NCBI RefSeq assembly: GCF_030317105.1 | Contig: NZ_JASZYG010000015.1 | Span: 1-64,000, forward strand | Direction of reading: 5' to 3' | Length of the DNA stretch: 64,000 nucleotides | Source: Variovorax brevis | GTDB lineage: Bacteria > Pseudomonadota > Gammaproteobacteria > Burkholderiales > Burkholderiaceae_C | Shown: piece after piece, positions 9,629-18,339 of the stretch | Position numbering within the stretch: position 1 is the stretch's first letter | Layout: every line of letters starts with the position of its first letter | Notes under the pieces: model-generated | The model's input: the letters and a program-made list of their open reading frames with translations, nothing else | The model's database searches: none | Told to the model about the DNA's origin: nothing | Made by a program: the position numbers and the translations under genes

Positions 9629-10010
9629 ATGAAGGACCTGCGATATTTCGACCCTCACCGGCGCGCGACGTGGCTGGAACTGTTCTTCGACCTGATCTTC
9701 GTCGTTGCCCTGCACGCCGCCGGCGAAATCCTGATCGAAGCGCATGAGGGCCACATCGGGTCTCAGCAGCCGCTGTGGTGGATCTGGGCGGGCCACACGA
9801 TCTACGCCAATCGCTTCGACACCGACAGCCGCCAGCACCGGCTGTCCACCCTGCTGATCATGTTCCTGCTGATCGTGATCTCGGCGCAGAGTTCGGCCGG
9901 CGCACAGGAACACTACGCGCTGGCCGTCGCCTGTTACTGCGGGGCGCGGGCGATCATCGCCGCGATGTACTTCGTCTCCAGACGCAAGCCTCACATTCCG
10001 CACATGTTGC
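9629..10010 (+). pseudogene. LtrA family membrane protein, N-terminal fragment
   Basis: The first 125 or so residues contain the LtrA signature WLELFFDLIFVVALHAAGE and two to three hydrophobic helices. Family members are about 380-400 residues; here homology ends near 10010 and the frame runs into unrelated sequence. The gene is therefore truncated, probably by the rearrangement that brought in the adjacent IS66-like scrap. Confidence 0.75.
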
Positions 10011-10054
10011 GACGCAATAACTCTCAATTACCTGAACGTGTGGGGGCCGGTCAA

Positions 10055-10150
10055 GGCGTGGGTGGTTGTACGGCGTCGATGAGGCGTTCGGTGTTTTCCT
10101 GTTCAACCGTTCAAGGTCGGTGACCCGCGTCAGCAGACGAGGGAGCACAG
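10055..10150 (-). pseudogene. Possible IS66 transposase N-terminal scrap
   Basis: A short reverse-strand stretch, LLTRVTDLERLNRKTPNASS, resembles the coiled-coil and N(S)SxxS motif at the start of IS66 TnpC proteins. It is too short for certainty. It lies at the point where the LtrA fragment ends. Confidence 0.3.
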
Positions 10151-10288
10151 GTAGGTCACCAGCACTTCACACGGTGCGCCGGCTGGCAAACAGGTATGCG
10201 TGGTGCAGCCGCGCGAGCCAAAGACGCTGACGAGCGCTCCAGCGCTCCAGCGCTGCATCGGTGCCGGCACGCATGTCCAGCGTGCTCA

Positions 10289-10975
10289 TCATCGAGGTCG
10301 CGCTAGGTCCATGAGCCCGTAGCCGTTCCACATGGTTTTTGGCTCATCAAGAAGTTGGTGCTTCACCGCGTAGGAAGTGAGGTCGCCGTTGGAGGTGAGC
10401 TGCAGCTTCTCCAGGACACGCGCGCGATAGGTGCTCACTGTTTTCACGGACAGCGAGAGGGCGCGGGCAATCACCCCTGAGCGCTGCCCGCTGGCGAGTC
10501 TCAAAAACACTTGGAATTCTCGTTCCGACAACTTGTCGTGCGGCTCCTTGCCATCCCCATGGAGTTCGGCAGCCATTTGGTCAGCCACAGTAGGGCTGAT
10601 ATAGCGCCCACCGGCCGATATGACGCGAATGGCCGTAACGATTTCCACTAAATCGCAATTCTTTCTGAGAAAGCCGCTAACGCCCTGGCGAAAGAGACTC
10701 ACCACGAATTGATCGTGCGCATAGCCGGTGAAAACAAGGATGGCAACCTCCGGCGCCTGAGTCCGGATCCTCCAGAACACTTCAAGGCTGCTCTGTCCAA
10801 GCAGCGCCAGGTCAATCAGCAGAATGTCAAGCGGCATTGAGCGGGCCAGCTCAAGCGCCGCGTGCCCGTCGCACGCGTCGCCCACCACGACAACGCCTTG
10901 CTGCCCTGACAGCAGATTGCGCAACGCGCCGCGCACGATGGGGTGACCGTCAGCTATTCCGACCCTGATCATCAT
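10289..10975 (-). CDS. LuxR/NarL-family response regulator
   Basis: A 228-residue two-domain regulator. The receiver (residues 1-120) has the acidic pocket (ADGHPIVR), phospho-acceptor D55 in ILLIDLALL, the Thr of LVFTGYA and the Lys of GFLRKN. The C-terminal LuxR HTH (about 160-215) reads LSEREFQVFLRLASG ... VIARALSLSVKTVSTYRARVLEKL. The start is the first of two ATGs at 10975-10970, giving MMIRVGIADG; a longer frame upstream has no receiver homology. No histidine kinase lies next to it, so it is an orphan here and its signal is unknown. Confidence 0.92.
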   Translation of the reverse strand: MMIRVGIADGHPIVRGALRNLLSGQQGVVVVGDACDGHAALELARSMPLDILLIDLALLGQSSLEVFWRIRTQAPEVAILVFTGYAHDQFVVSLFRQGVSGFLRKNCDLVEIVTAIRVISAGGRYISPTVADQMAAELHGDGKEPHDKLSEREFQVFLRLASGQRSGVIARALSLSVKTVSTYRARVLEKLQLTSNGDLTSYAVKHQLLDEPKTMWNGYGLMDLARPR

Positions 10976-11109
10976 GAGTCTCGCGCATACATTTTTGTCG
11001 AATTGCCTCGAAGCTAACTGCCCATGGGTCACGGCGCTTTCGCGTGACGCTTGGCTCCTTGTGTGCCGATGCCGCCTGGACGCGGCGTGCGAAGCACAAG
11101 GGACTCGTG

Positions 11110-11370
11110 GAACTACGCGGGGCGCCCAGCTTTGCTGCGCGGTTGCATGACCAAAGCCTCGGGCTGGCGATCTTGACTTTTGCGAACACGGTGCGCAGCA
11201 CGACGGACCGGTTGTCCTTGTGGCGCAGCGACGTCCCGCAGCGATTGCAGTGCGTGCGTTCAGACATCCAGGCGCCGATATGACGCGGCACCAACGCCGA
11301 TTGAGCTTGAGTCAACAAAGAACGGCTTTCGGCGAGGGTCATGCCCAATCCGACGAGGCTGCGCTCGTGC
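11110..11370 (-). pseudogene. ISKra4-family transposase N-terminal fragment
   Basis: Reverse-strand residues GMTLAESRSLLTQAQ, then CNRCGTSLRHKD and VVLRTVFAKVKIASPRLWSC reproduce the ISKra4 N-terminal region (helix, CxxC zinc knuckle, FRTLFG-like strand). The rest of the transposase is absent. Confidence 0.7.
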
Positions 11371-11493
11371 GCTCGATCACCGCCACAAGGACCGTGCCAT
11401 CGGCCGCATTGCCCGCGGCGTCTCCCATGAGCTTCAATGATCAATCGCATGGTTCGCTCCCAAAAAGGGGCAGAGAGTCACAGATTTCGTCAA

Positions 11494-12213
11494 TCAAGAC
11501 GACCCATCGCCGCGCACAACTACCCAGAACGTGCGCGCGAGTATCGTTGCGTCCAGTCGCAGCGACCACTCCGAGGCATATCGGGCGTCAAGGGCGACGC
11601 GTGCTGCGTACGGAAGGCGGTTGCGCCCGCTCACTTGCCAAAGACCAGTGATGCCCGGCCGCATGTGGCAATAGTGCGCCCAATTGCGACCGTACAGGCT
11701 GCGCTGGCGAACCATGCAAGGACGAGGACCGACCAAGCTCATGTCGCCCTTCAGCACGTTGAAGAACTGTGGCAATTCGTCGAGGCTCAGCCTTCTGATG
11801 ACGCGCCCGACGCGAGTGATGCGTGGATCGTTGTCCAGCTTCTGAAATTCGTTCCACCGAGTTCGCGCTGCCGCGTCATTCTCCAAATGACGCTGGAGAA
11901 CTTCGTCCGCCGCCATCACCATCGAACGAAACTTGTAGCAACGAAAGGGGCGGCCGCCCTGACCCAGGCGAGTCTGCCCATAGTGCACCGGCCCCCCCAT
12001 TCCGACGAGCACAGCCGTGGCAACAAGTAGGTAAAGGGGCCCGAGGAACACGAAGAAGGTCAACGCTCCGACAATGTCCACCGTGCGTTTGAGCGCGCGT
12101 TGAGAGGGTGTGAGGCATTGGGGTTCCGAGAGGATTTCCCTGTGAAGGCCGACCGGATTCGGCCAGCTTGGCGTGTCGGGCCGCAGGGCACGCTGGACTG
12201 GATGATCGAACAT
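11494..12213 (-). CDS. Sugar transferase initiating exopolysaccharide synthesis
   Basis: A 239-residue bacterial sugar transferase of the polyprenyl-phosphate hexose-1-phosphate transferase family (WcaJ/EpsL C-terminal type). One N-terminal membrane hairpin (TVDIVGALTFFVFLGPLYLL) is followed by the cytosolic catalytic core: GQTRLGQGGRPFRCYKFRSM, RITRVGRVIRRLSLDELPQ (Asp-Glu pair), KGDMSLVGPRP and PGITGLWQVSGRN. It transfers a sugar phosphate to undecaprenyl phosphate at the inner membrane. AAGGA precedes the chosen ATG. Two small genes lie upstream on the same strand; the usual polysaccharide genes are not in this window. Confidence 0.9.
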   Translation of the reverse strand: MFDHPVQRALRPDTPSWPNPVGLHREILSEPQCLTPSQRALKRTVDIVGALTFFVFLGPLYLLVATAVLVGMGGPVHYGQTRLGQGGRPFRCYKFRSMVMAADEVLQRHLENDAAARTRWNEFQKLDNDPRITRVGRVIRRLSLDELPQFFNVLKGDMSLVGPRPCMVRQRSLYGRNWAHYCHMRPGITGLWQVSGRNRLPYAARVALDARYASEWSLRLDATILARTFWVVVRGDGSS

Positions 12214-12278
12214 GGAAGAGTCCTTCGCCCGTAAGAATTTATTGGGGATGAGATCGTCTCGTGTAAGGTTTCTACATA

Positions 12279-12815
12279 TCAGCGGCCATTGCCGCCGCCG
12301 GGGCCACCACCCCCACCGGGCCGGCCTCCCGTTCCGCCTCCAATGCCGGCTCCACCAGCGACGGCTCCGGCGACGCCGACTCCTGCACCGCCTGCTGCAC
12401 CACCAACCCCGGCCGTACCACCACTGGATCCATTGCCAGCGCCGGCGCTGCTGCTGCCGCCCGGATTCGCGGTGATGGATACGGTGACCACCACGAGCAA
12501 GTTGATCACCACCGCGAAGGCCGCGAAGTCCATCATCGACGCCCGAACGGGCATCCTCAAGGGGTGCCACGGCAAAACCGTCTCGCGCACGTCGAGGCTC
12601 TTCGCGTTGTCCTTGGTGCACGCATAGAACGCCGGCAACTTTTGCGAGCAACATTTGCAGTAGCACGCGGACCCCATGTTGATGGTGTTGCATGCATCGC
12701 AAATCTCGGCCGAAAGAGTGCTGATATTCGGGCTCGCAAGTTCAACGAGACTGTCGAAAGAGCCAGATCGCGACGTGGTCGCAGGCTCGCCAGGGTTCAT
12801 GGTGGCGGCGTTCAT
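12279..12815 (-). CDS. Zinc-ribbon, single-membrane-span protein with a glycine-rich tail
   Basis: A 178-residue protein in three parts: a polar N-terminus with a cysteine cluster at about residues 39-56 (CDACNT ... CYCKCC, consistent with a zinc ribbon); one membrane helix near residues 95-115 (FAAFAVVINLLVVVTVSI); and a tail of about 60 residues made almost only of Gly, Ala, Val and Ser. The ATG overlaps the previous gene's TGA (ATGA), indicating translational coupling. It precedes the sugar transferase by 65 bases. I do not recognise a family; a role in polysaccharide export or surface anchoring is only a guess. Confidence 0.65.
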   Translation of the reverse strand: MNAATMNPGEPATTSRSGSFDSLVELASPNISTLSAEICDACNTINMGSACYCKCCSQKLPAFYACTKDNAKSLDVRETVLPWHPLRMPVRASMMDFAAFAVVINLLVVVTVSITANPGGSSSAGAGNGSSGGTAGVGGAAGGAGVGVAGAVAGGAGIGGGTGGRPGGGGGPGGGNGR

Positions 12816-13168
12816 TGAGGATCTCCCAAATCGGAGATCGCAGACTCGACGACCCCAAGCCGAAGGACCGTCGTCCGACGCAGGCCGTGCCTCAGTCGTC
12901 GCTTGGCAAGTGCGAGCCTTGCAAAAAGCTGCATGTCGATGGCTGTTGTCTCCGGCCCGGCGTGTGCAATGACGCGCCGGACCGCGCCTGCGATCTGCCA
13001 AGGCACCGCTCTCTCGGCAGGGACTGCTCCAACCCGTGGCTTGCGTGGGCTGGGGTGTGGACGTAGCGAGGCGCGCGGCGCCCTGTGCTTGAGATGAATA
13101 ATGAAGCTCAAGGAAGGCCTCGCTCTTCGACGGACCGCGGTTGCACCCCGCATGTCGGATCTTGTCAT
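12812..13168 (-). CDS. Small basic protein of unknown function, coupled to the zinc-ribbon gene
   Basis: A 118-residue Arg-rich frame with CAGGAG six bases before its ATG and a stop that overlaps the next ATG. Those two features are the main support. It has no recognisable domain, and the Arg-rich composition could mean a spurious frame or a leader. It would be the first gene of a three-gene operon ending in the sugar transferase. Confidence 0.4.
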   Translation of the reverse strand: MTRSDMRGATAVRRRARPSLSFIIHLKHRAPRASLRPHPSPRKPRVGAVPAERAVPWQIAGAVRRVIAHAGPETTAIDMQLFARLALAKRRLRHGLRRTTVLRLGVVESAISDLGDPQ

Positions 13169-13590
13169 TGCATGCTCCTGGAGAAGAGGACAAATGTGAA
13201 AATTTCACATTGGTAGGTGCTTTTCCTCTCTTGAAGAGCAGAGGGATGTAAGACGGAAGCTGATGATGTTGTGGCGATTGCCGATGTTTGTGCGGTTGAT
13301 GTCCGCGACTCAAGTGACGTGAACCTCTTTTTCGTCTCGGCTGCATCGCACCGCAAAGGCCAGTTCATCTGGGCCGCCCGCAAACTGCGGTCCAAGCAGC
13401 GGCCACGATCTGGAATGCCGTGCTCTCGGCCTGACCGGCGCATCGCACGCGCAAAGTCGTTCGGCTGCGTTGAAAATTCGCGTCAGAGCCTTGCAAGTTC
13501 TGTCCCAACCAAGCCGGCTCGACAAGAACAATCTGAAGGAGACCTGGACGCCGCCCCACGTTCCTTCAATTGGAAGCAAACCAGCAGTTC
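13169..13590. other. Gap without a recognisable gene
   Basis: Upstream region of the reverse-strand polysaccharide-type operon. It is locally less GC-rich near 13195-13215, where its promoter would be expected. No gene is supported. Confidence 0.4.
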
Positions 13591-13755
13591 ACCGCCGGCT
13601 CTGCATCGACCGGTTGCGCGCGGCCGGGCCGAGCACGTTGCGCATCCAAGGCCGCTGCCGCATGGCGCCCCCGGTACTCGGCAGGCGTCACCCAAGGCGC
13701 GGACGAAGGCGCGCCGCATCGCCTCCTGCGCCCAGAGAGCCGCCTGGTGCTGAGA
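13591..13755 (-). pseudogene. AraC/GlxA-type regulator, C-terminal scrap
   Basis: The reverse strand reads QEAMRRAFVRALG and, after one missing base, VTPAEYRGRH. This is the end of the second HTH of an AraC-family activator followed by its usual tail. Only about 50 codons survive, so it is non-functional. Confidence 0.6.
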
Positions 13756-13941
13756 TCGCCTTGAGCGGTTGCACACTCGGGGGAACGGGCCGGGCGCCGG
13801 CTGCCTCACGCGAGGCGAGGCCCACAACGATCGCGCGCGAGCGCAAGGGGAAAAGTGAGTGGGACTACGCAATATGGTGGATGCCCGTTTTGCGCCGTTG
13901 AGCTAGGGTCAGCGACTGGAACCACTGGAGGAGTCTGCGCC

Positions 13942-15198
13942 ATGGAAGTAGACATCACCGTCAACAACAGTCGTGGCAAGGATGCACGCTATCTGACATG
14001 GGCGCCCTCGCCCCTGCGCCTGCGCCTGATCGACGTGCCACTGGCTCCCCCGACGACATCGACGGTGATCGTTACCCTGGCGTCCGAACGGGATCCGACA
14101 GGTGGTGACCTGCTGTTCAGGGCAGCCAGTCCCACCGCTCCCAAGCCGACCCCAACGCTAAAAGTGGCATTGCCGCGCAATGGCAGCTCCGTGACAGTGA
14201 TGGTTTCCGGGCGCTTCGGCAGGCCTAGCGTGGCGGATGGTGACGTTCGTATCGTTGCTCGATTCAAGAACAATGTCATCGGCAGGCGACCGGTCATGGT
14301 TCGGGTGCGCAAGGACGCCGCGCGGTTCTCCGCCGCAGAGCGTGACCGGTTTGTCGCCGCACTGGCACAACTCAATGACCGCGGCACGGGCCGCTTTGCG
14401 GATTTCCGCAACATGCATGTGCAGGCGTCAACGAACGAAGCGCATGGCGCTGCCGGATTTCTACCGTGGCACCGCGCCTACCTGCTGGACCTTGAGCGCG
14501 AACTGCAGGCCATCGACCCCTCGGTTGCACTGCCCTATTGGCGCTTCGATCGCCCGGCGGCGTCCCTGTTCACGCGCGAGTTTCTGGGAGAGACGGACGG
14601 GCTCGGCAACGCCGAATTCCACCCCGCCAATCCGCTCACCTTCTGGACCACCGATGGCGTGCTCGGGGTGATCCGGCGCTCGCAGCCGGGTTTCGACCCA
14701 GCAACCATGGCCGCTCGCGGTGTGTTCAGCGAGGCCGACACCCTGGCGCTGGGGACAAACTTTGCGGCTTTCACCTCGATGGAAGGCAACCCGCATGGCA
14801 TCGCGCACACCTCATCCTTCAGTGGCCCGATCACGAGCGTCCCCACCGCGGCCAGAGATCCTTTGTTCTTCCTGCTGCATTGCAACGTCGATCGCCTGTG
14901 GGCTCGCTGGCAACACACGAACAAGCGCTATGACCCTGCGCAACCTGCTTCCTATGCCAGCGGAGCCACCCCCACCAGCTTGCGCGTCGGCCACAACCTC
15001 AACGATACGATGTGGCCCTGGAACGGAGTGGTCACGCCTCCGCGGCCGGTCAATGCGCCGGGGGGCACGTTGTCGCGATCACCGACTGTGAGCATGCCCG
15101 GGCCGCAGCCGCGCGTTCGTGACATGCTCGACTATCAAGGCAGTGTGGTACCAGCGTCGATGCTGGGCTTTGCCTACGATGATGTTCCCTTCCGCTGA
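13942..15198 (+). CDS. Tyrosinase-family type 3 copper oxidase
   Basis: A 418-residue protein with a beta-rich N-terminal domain of about 125 residues before a tyrosinase central domain. CuA ligands are H159, H168 and H177 (NMHV ... AHGAAGFLPWHRAYLLDLE); CuB ligands are H285, H289 and H313 (NPHGIAHT ... DPLFFLLHCNVDRLW). It would oxidise phenols or catechols with O2. No signal peptide or Tat motif is seen. The start was set at ATG 13942, preceded by GGAGGAG; the frame opens earlier at 13855. A HEAT-repeat protein and a SCO-like fusion follow, suggesting dedicated copper handling. Confidence 0.9.
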   Translation: MEVDITVNNSRGKDARYLTWAPSPLRLRLIDVPLAPPTTSTVIVTLASERDPTGGDLLFRAASPTAPKPTPTLKVALPRNGSSVTVMVSGRFGRPSVADGDVRIVARFKNNVIGRRPVMVRVRKDAARFSAAERDRFVAALAQLNDRGTGRFADFRNMHVQASTNEAHGAAGFLPWHRAYLLDLERELQAIDPSVALPYWRFDRPAASLFTREFLGETDGLGNAEFHPANPLTFWTTDGVLGVIRRSQPGFDPATMAARGVFSEADTLALGTNFAAFTSMEGNPHGIAHTSSFSGPITSVPTAARDPLFFLLHCNVDRLWARWQHTNKRYDPAQPASYASGATPTSLRVGHNLNDTMWPWNGVVTPPRPVNAPGGTLSRSPTVSMPGPQPRVRDMLDYQGSVVPASMLGFAYDDVPFR

Positions 15199-15225
15199 AT
15201 CGTCGACGCTTCGGAGCCATTGATC

Positions 15226-16146
15226 ATGCCTGCACGCAAGACGCCGCCGCGCAAGATCGCGGCAAAGAGCCCGTCCAAGTCCGCCGCCAAGAAGGTCGCC
15301 AAGGGCGCGACCGCCGCCTCGAAGGGCCTGGCGCTGGCCTTGGATGCGGAGGCGAAACCCAAGGCACGCGCCGCCGCCGCCATGCGTCTGGGATGGCACG
15401 AAATCTGTGGCAGCAAGGCCAGCTTCCGTGCCGTGTTGGGGTTGGTGCGTGATGCCGCGACGCCGGCCGAGGTACGTTACGCGGCATTGTCGGCACTGCA
15501 ATCGGCGACTTTTGGCGGAAGCTTGTTTGCCCCTTTCCGGCCGGAATATCTTTCGGCGTTGCGCGCATTGCGTGGCGACCCAGACCTCGAAGTGCGCCAA
15601 CGTGTCTTGGGCATTCTGGCGCGTGAAAACGATGGCGATACCCAAGCCATGCTCCTGGAAGGCTTGCAAGACCCAGTCAAAGCCGTGCTGCCGGCGGAGA
15701 AAGCCTTGCAGCTCTTGAGTTACGACGTACATGCGGGGGCCTTCGAAGTGGCGCGCCAAATTGCCGAAAATCCACCTAATGCGCTGGCACGCCGAGAAGC
15801 CTTGCGGGTTCTCGCGGCCGATGGTGGCTCGGCAAGCATGTTCGAGACGGTTCTGCGCAGCCAGACCGAGCCGATGGAGGTCCGCCAAATCGCTGCAGCC
15901 GCGCTGCACCAATTGGCGCCGCAACGCCTGCAGCAGTGCGCGCGCGATATTGCGCTTGACGAAAAAGAGAGCGATGCCTTGCGCTCACTGGGACTGAATG
16001 CGCTGGCGCACTTCGGCGATGCAAAGACCCTGGCGGGCGACAAGGCCTTGCAGGACTACGTCGATGGTTTACAGCGCAAGGGGAAAGATAGCCCCGATGC
16101 CCTGGCCCGTATCGCGGCGCAGTACAGCAAGCGTGTTGGCGACTGA
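15226..16146 (+). CDS. HEAT-repeat protein
   Basis: A 306-residue protein with an Ala/Lys/Pro-rich, strongly basic N-terminus (residues 1-45) followed by HEAT-like helical repeats (AAAMRLGWHEI, VRYAALSALQSA, VRQRVLGILARE, VRQIAAAALHQLA). HEAT arrays serve as protein-binding scaffolds; no enzymatic motif is present. It starts 28 bases after the tyrosinase stop, so it is probably in the same operon, and the next gene also begins with HEAT-like helices. A chaperone or scaffold role for the tyrosinase is inferred from position only. Confidence 0.8.
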   Translation: MPARKTPPRKIAAKSPSKSAAKKVAKGATAASKGLALALDAEAKPKARAAAAMRLGWHEICGSKASFRAVLGLVRDAATPAEVRYAALSALQSATFGGSLFAPFRPEYLSALRALRGDPDLEVRQRVLGILARENDGDTQAMLLEGLQDPVKAVLPAEKALQLLSYDVHAGAFEVARQIAENPPNALARREALRVLAADGGSASMFETVLRSQTEPMEVRQIAAAALHQLAPQRLQQCARDIALDEKESDALRSLGLNALAHFGDAKTLAGDKALQDYVDGLQRKGKDSPDALARIAAQYSKRVGD

Positions 16147-16159
16147 CGCCAAGCACCCC

Positions 16160-17761
16160 ATGGCTGAGGCGCTGGCGACCGACGGGTGGACGGAGGTACG
16201 CTTTCGTGCCACCGTGGACGCTGTCTCAGCGAACTCGGCTGCGCATGCCGAACTGCTCGACTTGCTCGAAGAAAGCCATCCGGCCTACTGGCAGCGCGGT
16301 GCTGCGGCAGTGGTGCGGATGCGCGGGCATGCCTTGTTGGCGCTGTCGCGTGGGCCGAGGCCGTGGCCGGCAGCACTTCCCTTCGTGCTCGAGGAACTGC
16401 AAAGCGGCCACAACCCCTATCTGGTGGCGGCCGCGGCGCGGGCCCTGCGGCATGTCACGTCGCCGCATTCATCGCTCGCACCTTTCGTGACATCGGCATT
16501 GACCGCACTGTCGCAGTCCGACGACGCAGTCGATCTCTCGCGGTATGGCGGCGTCGCCTCGGATGAGGACGCGGCGCCGGCCTTTGATGAGGTGATGCGC
16601 GCGTTGCAATGGCTGGGGCCCGCAGCGGGCGGGGAAGGTGCCGCATTGCAGACACTTTTAGAGCAGCCCGGGTTGGCGCCTGAGCAGCGCGCGGCATTGA
16701 CGCAGGCCGTGCAGGCGCTACCCATGCCGCATGGCGCCGACAGCGGTACACCGCCATGGCAGCAGAGTGGCCATGCGGCTACGGGTTGTGCGAACACCAG
16801 GTTGAGCAATGTGGTCTTGGAAGACCAGGACGCGCAGCGCCTGACTTGGGACGACATGTTCGTCGGAGCGCCCACGGTGCTGGCGTTCTTCTACACGCGC
16901 TGCGACAACGCCCGCAAATGCTCGCTGACGGTCAGCAAACTCGCTCGAATGCAAGACCTGCTGCGGCAGTCCGGATGCTTCGACAAGGTGCGGATCGCTG
17001 CCATCACCTACGATCCCATGTTCGATTCGCCGCAACGCCTGCGCGGCTACGCAGCGAGTCGGGGCATGCAATTCGCGGCGGGGCACCGCGTCTTGCGTGT
17101 CATCGAGGGCCATGAGCGCCTGAGCCAGGCATTGGGCCTGGGCGTCAATTTCGTGGCCAACGTGGTCAACAGGCACCGAATAGAAGTATTTTTGCTGGAC
17201 GCGACCGGGAGAGTGGCAGCAGTCCACCGCCGGTTGCAATGGCGCGAAGAAGAGTTGCTTGAGGATGTGCAGCAGTCGCTGTCGGTCTCACAGGAGAATG
17301 TGATCCCGTCGTCGGCCGCGCCGGCCTCATCAACGTCTTCGGCGCCGCGAGAGCGAAACACTCCTACAGCGCGCGGCCTCCCCGGTTGGACGTCGGCCCT
17401 TCTTGCAATGGCCCTGGCACTTTTCCCCAAGTGTCCCATCTGTGGCCTGACGTATCTGAGTATGGGCAGCCTGGTTGCACTGCCGCAGCTGCCGGGGTTG
17501 TATTGGACTTGGCCATTGATCGCATTCGCTTCCATGATCAACCTCGCTTTACTGGCCTGGTTGGCCCGGCGCGAGCAGCGCTGGCTCGGTGTGGCATTGG
17601 CCGCGGGGGGCAGTGCCATGTTGCTTGGCTGGGGCGCGGCGCAGGATAGCGATTGGGGCCTGTGGGGCGGCGTTGTGCTGAACGCCGCAGGTTCGTTGGT
17701 GAGCGTGTGGATGGCGCCTCAGCGTGTCGCGGACCCTGTGTCAACCGCTCATGACGCTTGA
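16160..17761 (+). CDS. HEAT / SCO1-like / membrane fusion protein
   Basis: A 533-residue three-part protein. Residues 1-195 are helical repeats like the preceding gene. About 210-375 form a SCO1/SenC thioredoxin fold: VLAFFYTRCDNARKC has the copper-binding C-x5-C pair and NRHRIEVFLLDATG supplies the third-ligand His. About 415-520 hold three to four membrane helices including a CPIC pair in FPKCPICGLTYL. SCO proteins deliver copper to binuclear centres such as Cu-A. Fused to a HEAT domain and following a tyrosinase, this one may load the type 3 copper site. ATG 16160 was chosen; a GTG at 16134 would overlap the previous gene. Confidence 0.8.
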   Translation: MAEALATDGWTEVRFRATVDAVSANSAAHAELLDLLEESHPAYWQRGAAAVVRMRGHALLALSRGPRPWPAALPFVLEELQSGHNPYLVAAAARALRHVTSPHSSLAPFVTSALTALSQSDDAVDLSRYGGVASDEDAAPAFDEVMRALQWLGPAAGGEGAALQTLLEQPGLAPEQRAALTQAVQALPMPHGADSGTPPWQQSGHAATGCANTRLSNVVLEDQDAQRLTWDDMFVGAPTVLAFFYTRCDNARKCSLTVSKLARMQDLLRQSGCFDKVRIAAITYDPMFDSPQRLRGYAASRGMQFAAGHRVLRVIEGHERLSQALGLGVNFVANVVNRHRIEVFLLDATGRVAAVHRRLQWREEELLEDVQQSLSVSQENVIPSSAAPASSTSSAPRERNTPTARGLPGWTSALLAMALALFPKCPICGLTYLSMGSLVALPQLPGLYWTWPLIAFASMINLALLAWLARREQRWLGVALAAGGSAMLLGWGAAQDSDWGLWGGVVLNAAGSLVSVWMAPQRVADPVSTAHDA

Positions 17762-18151
17762 TGGGAAGAGCGGCACTGTCGGCGGTGGCGCGGACTGGAT
17801 CAGATTCTTGCCGCAGCGGCTCCTGGTCTCTAAGGCGCGATCAAGCGCCCGACTAGCGCCGGCGACGCTCGGCATCACCAGGTACTCGCCGTCGACCTCC
17901 AGCAAGGTTGTTGACGCGACCATGTCCGGCAGCGGCCCGCCGGCCATCTTCCAGTCATCCAAACGGACCACGGCGCGGTCGGCCGTGGTTTCGGCCAGCC
18001 AATTGGCACGCAAGTAGTGGCCCGCGTGGGCAATGAGGTGCTCGACAAGCCTGCGCGGGCAACACCATTCATCGTCGCAGAGCAGGTGGTCGACCGATGT
18101 GACCCGCGATGTGAAGGCAACCTCGTTGGTGCGAGTCCTGCCGAGTGGCAT
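17741..18151 (-). CDS. Hypothetical protein, tail-to-tail with the SCO fusion gene
   Basis: A 136-residue frame whose composition looks protein-like (RLVEHLIAHAGHYLRANWL, VRLDDWKMAGGPLPD). It overlaps the end of the SCO fusion gene by 21 bases on the opposite strand, which is unusual but tolerable at a 3' end. AAGAAG lies just upstream of the ATG. I do not recognise a family. Confidence 0.45.
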   Translation of the reverse strand: MPLGRTRTNEVAFTSRVTSVDHLLCDDEWCCPRRLVEHLIAHAGHYLRANWLAETTADRAVVRLDDWKMAGGPLPDMVASTTLLEVDGEYLVMPSVAGASRALDRALETRSRCGKNLIQSAPPPTVPLFPSSVMSG

Positions 18152-18339
18152 GGCATCTTCTTGCGAAGGCCAACATCCCGTCGTGGTGCCTCTCAGCGGC
18201 GTGAATCCTGCCGAAGCGAAGGCCTACTCCCGACTTTATCCCAGTCGTTGATTGCTTACCTTGTCCAGGGAAACTTTCGTACATAAGAGTCTGTGTCCGA
18301 CTTGTTCCATTGGACGCACCATCACTGAAGGAAGACGAC

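Noticed and set aside
12279..12627. A proline-rich 112-codon forward frame
   Set aside because: It is antisense to the Gly-rich tail of the zinc-ribbon protein; the proline richness is simply the complement of Gly codons.
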